Shown: positions 1 to 5,397 of the stretch, in pieces
Layout: each line of letters starts with the position of its first letter
Numbering within the stretch: the first letter of the stretch is position 1
Assembly (NCBI GenBank): GCA_013815485.1
Contig: JACDGB010000132.1
Coordinates: forward strand, 1 to 5,921
Source: Rubrobacter sp.
Lineage (GTDB): Bacteria > Actinomycetota > Rubrobacteria > Rubrobacterales > Rubrobacteraceae
Reading direction: 5' to 3'
Length of the DNA: 5,921 bases
Program-made: the position numbers and the translations under genes
The notes under the pieces: generated by a model
The model's input: only the letters and a program-made list of their open reading frames with translations
Told to the model about the DNA's origin: nothing
Database searches by the model: none

Positions 1-155
1 CCACCCAGGTGTATCCCAATCACTACGCCGATCTCCTGGCGGGACGGCCTCCGGGCGCGGAACTTCTGCTCACCCGCAACTTCCTGCTCGCCGTCCTCTG
101 GGCCGCGATGCTCTTTCTTCCGTCGCAATACCGGGAGAAAGCGGTCTCGCCGTGA
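1..155 (+). CDS. C-terminal end of a membrane protein (5' truncated by window edge)
   Basis: An open frame enters from the left edge (first full codon at base 3) and ends at TGA 153-155, giving about 50 residues. It reads TQVYPNHYADLLAG, then a hydrophobic stretch (roughly FLLAVLWAAMLFL), then a short basic tail ending REKAVSP. A final transmembrane helix with a short hydrophilic tail fits an integral membrane protein. The loop motif with YPNHY before the last helix recalls the end of GT-C-type membrane glycosyltransferases, and the next gene has a comparable aromatic YWFYPY segment before its last helix. The two could therefore be related neighbours, but this is inference from a short fragment. 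Its stop overlaps the next start as GTGA, implying translational coupling. The function cannot be assigned from the visible part. Confidence 0.8.
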   Translation, partial: TQVYPNHYADLLAGRPPGAELLLTRNFLLAVLWAAMLFLPSQYREKAVSP

Positions 156-2038
156 AGAAGGTCCTCCATACTCTGCTCGTGCTACTTCCCCTGCTCGTCC
201 TGGTCATGGGATTCGCGCCGGGGCCGCAACTCAACGAGCTTCAGGTCCGGGAGAAGGTCGAGCGGGCGCCGGAGGTCGAGGAATTCGTCTCGAAGCCAAC
301 GGTGGAAATCTCTTCGTATTACGACTCCGGCTCGGATACGTGGCAAGTGCTGTTGAGAGAGGATGCCTCCGATAGCGTCGTCGTACGGCTGGAGATCCCG
401 GACGACACGGGCAGGGTGATGAACGTCGAGATATCCCCCCGTGCGCGCGTGCTGGAATACCCGAATCTATCGGAGGATGAGGCGGTCAAGATCGCCACCG
501 CTGACCCGGAGATGCGGGAGTGGCTCTTGGGCTACGACTCGTATTCCACGGACGCCGGGTATGAGGCTGGAGACTGGATCGTCCATTACCGGACGGATGA
601 GGAGAAGGGGGACGTGGGCGGCGTCTACGACGAAAAGTCCGGCGAGAAGGAGATCGCGCGCGTCACCGTGGACGATAGTACCTGGGTATTGGAGGAGGTG
701 TACACCGGAGATCAAGTCGGGTGGAACATGGCCCGCGGCGAGTACGGAGCCTACGGCAAACAGGCCAACTACTGGTTCGTGTGGGGACCGATGGCACTGC
801 TTTTCGCCCTCGCTTTCTGGCGTCTGGACCGACTATTCTCCATCCGCAACCTGGACGTTCTCGCGCTGCTCGGGTTCCTCGTCTCGCACTGGTTCTTTCG
901 GATGGGGGACTCGTTCGAGGCGGTGGTGTTGTGGTATCCGCCCCTGATCTACCTGCTTGTCCGTACCCTCCTGATGGGCTTCGGCATAGGAGAACGGGTC
1001 GAGAAGACGAGTAATCTGCCTGATTCGGTACTGTTCATACTGGCGGCGGCGGGCGCGGGCCTCGTGCTCGGGCTGAACCTTGATTCCCGCGTGATAGATG
1101 TTGGCTACGCGGGCGTCGTGGGCGGCGACCGCATCCTGGACGGCATACTGCCATACGGGAACTTCCCGTCAGACGTTGGCACGGGCGATACCTACGGTCC
1201 CCTGAACTACCTGCTCTACGTGCCGTTCATCCTGATGTTCGGCTTCTCCGGGGAATGGGGTTCGCTCCCCGCGGCCCACGCCCTGACGGCTTTCGCCTTC
1301 GTCGCTGGCGCATTGGCGATGCTCGTGGCCGGCCTGAAGTTCGCCGGACGCTCGGGCGCGGCGGCGATGGTCTTCGCCTGGACCGTGTTCCCGTACACGC
1401 TGTACTCGTCCAACAACAATACCAACGACATCATCGTGGCGGCGGTCGCCGCGATCGGGCTTGCGCTCGCGACCTCTCCCCTAGGACGAGGCGCGACGAT
1501 AGCGGCGGGGTTCGCCATCAAACTGTACCCCCTCGTACTCGGCCCCCTCTGGCTAATGCAGGGAGGACGGCGCCGCACGCCCATCCTGGACTTCTTCCTC
1601 GGCGGCGCGGCGGTCCTCGTCGCGTCGTTCTGGGTCCTATTCCTCGGAGGAGACCCCATCGAAGCCGCCAGGACGTTCTACGAGAAGACCCTCGCCTTTC
1701 AGGGAGATCGCGTGAGCCCGTGGACCATCTACACCCAGGTCCCGTGGCTCGATTTCCTGCAACGCCTCATGACGGTCTTCGTCATCCTGCTGGGTTTCCT
1801 CTTCGCCTTCGTGCCGCGCAAGAGGACGGTGCGCCGGCTGGCGGCCCTCTCAGCCGCGCTCGTCATCGCGTTCGAGCTTACCGTCAATTACTGGTTCTAT
1901 CCGTATGTGACCTGGTTCGAGCCGTTCGTGTTCCTCGCGCTTCTGACCGCCACCAACGAGAAGACGCCGTTGGATGGGGGCGATCAACCATCAACCATCA
2001 GCCGTCAGCAAGACGCGGAGATCTCCCATGACGGATGA
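152..2038 (+). CDS. Polytopic membrane protein: PepSY-like extracytoplasmic domain plus GT-C (GT87/DUF2029-like) glycosyltransferase-like region
   Basis: This is a 628-residue protein starting at GTG 152, which overlaps the upstream stop; a GGGAG at 133-137 lies a rather long 14 bases before it. Residues 4-22 are a hydrophobic signal or anchor helix. Residues about 23-205 form a soluble, acidic region; within it, residues 105-195 resemble a PepSY-like domain (acidic helix EDEAVKIATADPEMREWLL, then WIVHY and WVLEEVYTG strands, then the WNMARG linker). From about 208 there are some 12-13 hydrophobic segments. A loop at 325-358 (GDRILDGILPYGNFP, then GDTYGP) looks like the first catalytic loop of GT-C enzymes that use polyprenyl-phosphate sugars. 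AIKLYPLVLGP at 455-465 matches the K-x-YP motif of GT87/DUF2029 proteins. The likely role is sugar transfer at the membrane for an envelope glycan or lipid; donor and acceptor are unknown. The hydrophilic tail after residue 601 is partly encoded by a tandem repeat. The membrane call is firm; the transferase activity is inferred. Confidence 0.85.
   Translation: MKKVLHTLLVLLPLLVLVMGFAPGPQLNELQVREKVERAPEVEEFVSKPTVEISSYYDSGSDTWQVLLREDASDSVVVRLEIPDDTGRVMNVEISPRARVLEYPNLSEDEAVKIATADPEMREWLLGYDSYSTDAGYEAGDWIVHYRTDEEKGDVGGVYDEKSGEKEIARVTVDDSTWVLEEVYTGDQVGWNMARGEYGAYGKQANYWFVWGPMALLFALAFWRLDRLFSIRNLDVLALLGFLVSHWFFRMGDSFEAVVLWYPPLIYLLVRTLLMGFGIGERVEKTSNLPDSVLFILAAAGAGLVLGLNLDSRVIDVGYAGVVGGDRILDGILPYGNFPSDVGTGDTYGPLNYLLYVPFILMFGFSGEWGSLPAAHALTAFAFVAGALAMLVAGLKFAGRSGAAAMVFAWTVFPYTLYSSNNNTNDIIVAAVAAIGLALATSPLGRGATIAAGFAIKLYPLVLGPLWLMQGGRRRTPILDFFLGGAAVLVASFWVLFLGGDPIEAARTFYEKTLAFQGDRVSPWTIYTQVPWLDFLQRLMTVFVILLGFLFAFVPRKRTVRRLAALSAALVIAFELTVNYWFYPYVTWFEPFVFLALLTATNEKTPLDGGDQPSTISRQQDAEISHDG
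1983..2010 (+). repeat. Short 7-bp tandem repeat, four units (two exact, two degenerate)
   Basis: ATCAACC occurs twice back to back (1983-1996), followed by the variants ATCAGCC (1997-2003) and GTCAGCA (2004-2010). The array lies at the very 3' end of the membrane protein gene, where it encodes part of the tail (QPSTISRQQ), and just upstream of the ribosome binding site of the following acetyltransferase. It looks like intergenic spacer captured as coding sequence, possibly by loss of an earlier stop codon. A role in expression cannot be told from sequence alone. Confidence 0.75.
2017..2020 (+). promoter_or_regulatory. Ribosome binding site deciding the start of the first acetyltransferase
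   Basis: GGAG sits 7 bases before ATG 2028. The same frame is open back to another ATG at 1974, but that one would run through the tandem repeat and has no comparable Shine-Dalgarno sequence, and the GNAT fold begins only after residue 10 of the shorter form. I therefore place the start at 2028. Confidence 0.7.
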
Positions 2039-2618
2039 GCAGCCTATCCTGAACATCGTGGGAGAGCTTGTGGCGCTTGGGCCACTGCGCCGGGACCTCG
2101 TCCCTGACTTCCAGCGTTGGATCAACGACTTCGGCACGGTTCGCAACCTCATCTTGCCGCCACTCCCAATGACCAGAGAACAGGAAGATAGCTGGTACGA
2201 AGACCGGACGAAGGCCGGAGACGAAGCCTTCTTCACTATCTACGAGCGCGCCACCATGCGCCCCATAGGCAACACCTGTCTGCAACCCGTGGACCATCGC
2301 AACCGGAGCGCCGAATTCGGCATCATCATCGGAGAACCAGACGCCCGAGGCAAAGGATACGGCACGGAGACGACGCGCCTCATGCTCGACTACGCCTTCA
2401 CCGCCCTCGGCCTCCACAACGTAATGCTGACGGTATTCGAATACAACCAGGCAGGTATCCAAGCCTACACGAACGCGGGCTTCAGAGAGTTCGGTCGACG
2501 GCGAGAGTGCCGGATGATGGGCGGGAAACTCTGGGATGAAGTCTACATGGAGTGTCTCTCCACCGGCTTCGAGAGCCCCATCCTCGGACGCATCTTCAGC
2601 CACGACCCGCGACCGTGA
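2028..2618 (+). CDS. GNAT family N-acetyltransferase, RimJ/RimL-like
   Basis: This is a 196-residue cytoplasmic protein, a normal length for the RimJ/RimL (Acetyltransf_3) branch of GNAT enzymes, which move an acetyl group from acetyl-CoA to a protein N-terminus, amino sugar, polyamine or small-molecule amine. The N-terminal part has the usual substrate-side helices (LVPDFQRWIND, 24-34). FFTIYE near 68-73 and the strand EFGIIIGEPD (96-105) lead to motif A, R107-G-K-G-Y-G112, the pyrophosphate-binding loop for CoA. Motif B is FEYNQAGIQAYTNAGF (137-152), with N140 and Y147. The C-terminal GGKLWDEVYMECL segment is typical of the family. The ATG start overlaps the end of the membrane protein gene by 11 bases in another frame, so co-translation is likely. 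The substrate cannot be read from the sequence; a glycan-precursor amine is possible given the upstream gene, but that is inference. Confidence 0.93.
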   Translation: MTDEQPILNIVGELVALGPLRRDLVPDFQRWINDFGTVRNLILPPLPMTREQEDSWYEDRTKAGDEAFFTIYERATMRPIGNTCLQPVDHRNRSAEFGIIIGEPDARGKGYGTETTRLMLDYAFTALGLHNVMLTVFEYNQAGIQAYTNAGFREFGRRRECRMMGGKLWDEVYMECLSTGFESPILGRIFSHDPRP

Positions 2619-3127
2619 GAGTCCTCGAAACCGAACGCATGGTCCTGCGACGCATGGGCATGTCCGACGTGGACGGCCTCATGGGTATCTTCTCCGACCC
2701 CGAGGCGATGCGCTACTACCCCGGAACCAAAAGCCGGAGCGAGGCGGAAGCGTGGGTACGGAACCAGCTCGACCGCTACCGCAGAGACGGCATCGGTCTC
2801 TGGGCGGCGGTCCTCAAGGACTCCGGCGAGCTCGCCGGGCAGTGCGGCCTCACCGTGCAAGAAGTTGAGGGACGGGAAGAAGTCGAGATCGGCTACCTCT
2901 TCCTGCGGAAATACTGGAACCGGGGCCTCGCCACCGAGGCAGCTAAAGCCTGCCGCGACCACGGCTTCGCGCTCGGCCACGACCAGCTCGTCTCTCTCAT
3001 AGACCCAGGCAACCGCGCCTCTCGCCGTGTTGCCGAGAAGGTCGGCCTGACGCTAGAGAAGGAGGTCGAGAAATGGGACAAGGTGGTCTGCCTGTACATT
3101 ATCCACAAGAACGGTGGGACACTGTAA
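2615..3127 (+). CDS. Second GNAT family N-acetyltransferase, RimJ/RimL-like
   Basis: This is a 170-residue protein starting at GTG 2615, which overlaps the previous stop as GTGA. No good Shine-Dalgarno sequence precedes it, so expression probably depends on reinitiation after the upstream gene. The start is supported by the classic opening RVLETERMVLRRM; starting further upstream would add a low-complexity shadow of the previous gene. Domain order is GNAT-like: an N-terminal helix SDVDGLMGIFSDPEAM (17-32), strand LWAAVLKDSGELAGQCGL (62-79), strand VEIGYLF (90-96), motif A W101-N-R-G-L-A106 followed by TEAAKACRDHGF, then N133 and VAEKVGL (139-145). A tryptophan takes the place of the usual R/Q of motif A, which is common in this subfamily. 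It is clearly divergent from the first acetyltransferase, so this is an old pair rather than a recent duplication. The substrate is unknown. Confidence 0.93.
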   Translation: MRVLETERMVLRRMGMSDVDGLMGIFSDPEAMRYYPGTKSRSEAEAWVRNQLDRYRRDGIGLWAAVLKDSGELAGQCGLTVQEVEGREEVEIGYLFLRKYWNRGLATEAAKACRDHGFALGHDQLVSLIDPGNRASRRVAEKVGLTLEKEVEKWDKVVCLYIIHKNGGTL

Positions 3128-3161
3128 CTTGCTCCTGTACGGCAGAGACTTCTCTAAGTTT

Positions 3162-3187
3162 GAACTTCGGATAGCGACTATCAGTTC
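3162..3187 (+). other. Bulged hairpin downstream of the plus-strand operon
   Basis: GAACT (3162-3166) pairs with AGTTC (3183-3187), and GATAG (3170-3174) pairs with CTATC (3178-3182). This gives a ten-pair stem with a three-base bulge (TCG) and a three-base loop (CGA). It begins 34 bases after the second acetyltransferase stop. No T-run follows on either strand, so it is not a standard intrinsic terminator; it could protect the 3' end of the message or be chance. Confidence 0.3.
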
Positions 3188-3227
3188 CCGGAGCTCAAAA
3201 ACTACGACTGGCATTGCCCTTAGTGAC

Positions 3228-3259
3228 AAAAGCTCTATCACTTCTAGGTGGCGATAGAG
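3228..3259 (-). terminator. Weak intrinsic-terminator-like hairpin for the 631-residue protein gene
   Basis: On the minus strand, CTCTATC (3259-3253) and GATAGAG (3239-3233) form a perfect 7-bp stem, followed after one base by TTTT (3231-3228). It starts 11 bases after the stop codon at 3272-3270. The placement is right for a terminator, but the stem is AT-rich, the loop is 13 bases and the T-run is short, so efficiency would be low. Confidence 0.4.
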
Positions 3260-3269
3260 TCCGCGAGAC

Positions 3270-5165
3270 TTACAAAGTCCAACCTTCTTGCTCGCAGAAC
3301 GCTATGAGTTCCTGCTCGGCGGCATCCTCAAGGAAGGCGACCAATTCCGTCGGAGTGAGTACGCGCGGCGTGACTCCTTCCAGTCCGCCTTCAACCCCAA
3401 AACGCGGGTAGCGCAACCAGAAATCTTTGTTGAGGGACACGAGCGGTTCGGCGTAGGGTCCGCACAGGATGGGGAGCACGTACCGCAGGCCTTCGTCGCG
3501 CATGTGCTTGCGACCCTCCTCGTTGCGCAATAGGTAGTCTGTGTACTTCCGGTCGGTGTCCCTCAGTTTGTCCCTGGCGCTGTTCCACCTCATCTCCATC
3601 GCGCGCCGCTCCCCGGCCCTGGTCCGTTCGTTCACCGTCGGCGTCCAGGTCTGTACGGCGATCAGGACCTCGCCCCACCGCAGCGGCACGTCTATCTCCC
3701 GATGCTCCGCGCCCCCGTCGAAGGAGAAGGTGACGTTGGGCAAGGTCGGGTCGTCCCGGTGCGCGGCGAACACCGCCGAGTACCCCGGCACGTCCGTGAG
3801 TTCCTTCGCCAGGTGCGCGTCGAACACCGAAGTGCGCAAGAAGTCGTCGCGGTGGTCCGAGGATGTGGTCCTGCCCGAGAACTCGATCTCGTTGATCACG
3901 CCCCTGATGAACGGGATCGTCGCCAGGTAGTCCACGATCCAGTAGTCGTGCCGGTCCGTTCCGTGGATCATGTACGGGTAGAAAGGGTTCCTCAGCGCGG
4001 CGGCGTCGGAATCACTACCCTCCACCATCCGGGACGCCCCCAAGGCGGGGGTACCGGCCGACGAGGAGGCGAGCCCGACGTAGCGCGCGACGCTCCGGTC
4101 GAGATCCCGCGCGCTCGCCGAGGTGCCTGATCCCCTAAGCTCGGCGGCGGCGAGGCGCGCCAGGCGGCCCCCCAGGAGATCCTCACGGCGGAACGGCATG
4201 GTCGCCGTCAGGTTCGCCCAGTGCCGGAGGCCATCGTCTCTCCCGCCGCTCTCCAACGCGAAGATCCCCAAGGCTCGCGATACGGCCCAAAAGTGCTCCG
4301 CCGGCATGCCGGTGTCGCGCTCGAATAGGCCCCCGAAGCGTCGCCCGTACTCCAGCCAGGCGTCGAGGCCGATGCGCGATGGTTCGAAGAACTCGGGGGA
4401 CGTCTCGCTTATGGAGAGGTTGGGGTCCGCGCTCAAGGCGAAGAGCTGGTTGTCTGCCACGACCCTGCCCATACCCCACCAGGCGAGCTCCTCGCTCGCG
4501 TGCTGCCCGCGCTCATAGAAGAGGATCAAGGAACCGTAGAGCTCCTTCGCGATCTTCTCCCAGCCGACGGTGGTGTCCTCGTGCAGGCGCAACGTGGGCC
4601 CTGGGAGTCCGTTCCTCGCGGACACCAGCCGCATGAAGTTGAACCGGGCCCTCTCCACCACGTGGCGCTGGTGGAAGTGTGCGAGCACGTGGATCTTGGC
4701 CGCGTCTCGACACAGCGCGTCAGGGACGGGCATCAGTCGGTAGTCGTTGGGAACCATCGTCATGAAATCCCGCGATAGGCTCCTCGGCGCGCACCGAAGG
4801 ATCCACCGGTCGGCGCTCATCATACGGAACCTTCGGTCCTCGTGGTTAGCGTCCTGTCGCATGAGCGTGGGGACCATGGAGCAAAGGCGCGAGACGTGGA
4901 GCAACCGCCTGTAGTCGTGCCCGGCGCACAAACGGAGGAGCTCGTCCTCGACATTTGAGAGGATGGTCTCAAAGGCCGCCTCTGCTTGAGGCACGTCGAG
5001 GAGCACGCGCGGGTTGGACTTCGTGAGCTCCGGCGCAGCGGCGTGGAGCGCCCCGAGGATAGTCCGGTCGGCCTCCTCGGTCGCGCCGTCCGAAACGCTC
5101 AAGAGCGCAGCGTAAGTGTTTCCCTCGTGAAGGGACATATCTCGCTTGTATGGCTCAGGCGTCAT
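3270..5165 (-). CDS. Uncharacterised 631-residue soluble protein with a possible degenerate PD-(D/E)XK-like C-terminal domain
   Basis: ATG 5165 is preceded by AGGAG with a 5-base spacing, and the frame stays open to TAA at 3272-3270. There is no signal peptide or membrane helix. I do not recognise the family. Residues about 60-345 look mainly helical (for example FETILSNVEDELLRLCAGHD and WEKIAKELYGSLILFYERG). A low-complexity Ser/Gly/Ala linker spans about 346-390. Residues about 405-610 follow the order of a restriction-endonuclease-like domain: a helix with HRDDFLRTSVFDAHLAKEL, then REIDVPLRWGEVLIAVQTW (489-507), a long charged helix (517-550), then a strand LRYVLPILCGPYAEPL (560-575). In active families the middle element is D-x(n)-E-x-K; here D492 is present, but Q505-T-W507 stands where E-x-K is expected, so nuclease activity is doubtful. 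It lies downstream of rarA and a small acidic ORF on the same strand. The coding call is firm; the fold is inference. Confidence 0.88.
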   Translation of the reverse strand: MTPEPYKRDMSLHEGNTYAALLSVSDGATEEADRTILGALHAAAPELTKSNPRVLLDVPQAEAAFETILSNVEDELLRLCAGHDYRRLLHVSRLCSMVPTLMRQDANHEDRRFRMMSADRWILRCAPRSLSRDFMTMVPNDYRLMPVPDALCRDAAKIHVLAHFHQRHVVERARFNFMRLVSARNGLPGPTLRLHEDTTVGWEKIAKELYGSLILFYERGQHASEELAWWGMGRVVADNQLFALSADPNLSISETSPEFFEPSRIGLDAWLEYGRRFGGLFERDTGMPAEHFWAVSRALGIFALESGGRDDGLRHWANLTATMPFRREDLLGGRLARLAAAELRGSGTSASARDLDRSVARYVGLASSSAGTPALGASRMVEGSDSDAAALRNPFYPYMIHGTDRHDYWIVDYLATIPFIRGVINEIEFSGRTTSSDHRDDFLRTSVFDAHLAKELTDVPGYSAVFAAHRDDPTLPNVTFSFDGGAEHREIDVPLRWGEVLIAVQTWTPTVNERTRAGERRAMEMRWNSARDKLRDTDRKYTDYLLRNEEGRKHMRDEGLRYVLPILCGPYAEPLVSLNKDFWLRYPRFGVEGGLEGVTPRVLTPTELVAFLEDAAEQELIAFCEQEGWTL

Positions 5166-5170
5166 CCAAT

Positions 5171-5224
5171 CTCCTGACAGGGAACTTAGTGCGGGCGCGA
5201 TATCGCTCCGAGAATCTCGTCAGG
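5171..5224 (-). promoter_or_regulatory. Leader with nested inverted repeats and the ribosome binding site of the 631-residue protein gene
   Basis: The 94-base gap upstream of this gene contains the near-palindrome CGAGAATCTCG (5209-5219) and the perfect 10-bp palindrome GCGATATCGC (5197-5206), as read on the plus strand. An outer inverted repeat, CCTGAC (5173-5178) and GTCAGG (5219-5224), encloses both. In the minus-strand transcript the outer stem would occupy part of the AGGAG Shine-Dalgarno sequence (5175-5171). These could be protein operators or a leader that controls ribosome access. I see no convincing -35/-10 pair. Confidence 0.35.
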
Positions 5225-5259
5225 TCTCCTCCTGCTACGAGTGTTAGTGGATGACCGTG

Positions 5260-5397
5260 TCACCCCGACTCGACCGTGCAATCCATCTCGATGTACTCAC
5301 CGCCGGTGGCGTCGGTGAAGATGATGATCTGAGCCTCCATATCGAACGCCAAGCAGATGTCGAGAACCTTTAGTGTGATCCACTCATCGCTCTCCAC
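5260..5397 (-). CDS. Small highly acidic protein, 45 residues, function unknown
   Basis: This short ORF reads MESDEWITLKVLDICLAFD, then MEAQIIIFTDATGGEYIEMD, then CTVESG and TGA. It starts at GTG 5397, with GGAG 8 bases upstream, and overlaps the 3' end of rarA by 14 bases in a different frame, which suggests translational coupling. It carries 11 acidic residues and one basic residue (K10). The alternating hydrophobic pattern (ITLKVLDICLAF, QIIIFTD, EYIEMDCTV) suggests a small all-beta fold with a TGGE turn. Other frames here give implausible His/Arg-rich peptides, which supports this one. I do not recognise a family. It could be a small accessory or inhibitor-like protein, or the remnant of a longer gene. 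Confidence 0.65.
   Translation of the reverse strand: MESDEWITLKVLDICLAFDMEAQIIIFTDATGGEYIEMDCTVESG

Noticed and set aside
1255..2031. Long plus-strand open frame in another phase inside the membrane protein gene
   Set aside because: It translates to an Arg/Pro/Gly-rich product typical of a GC-rich shadow frame; the membrane protein frame has clear helices and motifs.
1998..2603. 201-codon minus-strand open frame opposite the first acetyltransferase
   Set aside because: It mirrors codon bias of the real gene; the plus-strand product has full GNAT motifs A and B, and the antisense product has no recognisable domain.
3053..3241. Minus-strand frame with a fairly natural-looking peptide (VVVFELRELIVAIR)
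   Set aside because: It has no ribosome binding site, runs antisense into the end of the second acetyltransferase, and overlaps the terminator-like hairpin. The plus strand of the same bases gives an equally plausible short peptide, so neither is supported.
3702..4130. Plus-strand open frames opposite the 631-residue protein gene
   Set aside because: Val/Arg-rich, no start signals; the minus-strand frame is longer, has a good ribosome binding site and balanced composition.
4301..4312. Perfect 12-bp palindrome CCGGCATGCCGG
   Set aside because: It lies deep inside a coding region, is made of common GC-rich codons, and has no partner site or promoter nearby.
5371..5386. Alternative GTG start for the small ORF region, directly after the rarA stop
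   Set aside because: That frame gives a short His/Arg-rich peptide ending quickly, while the frame starting at 5397 gives a balanced, protein-like sequence.
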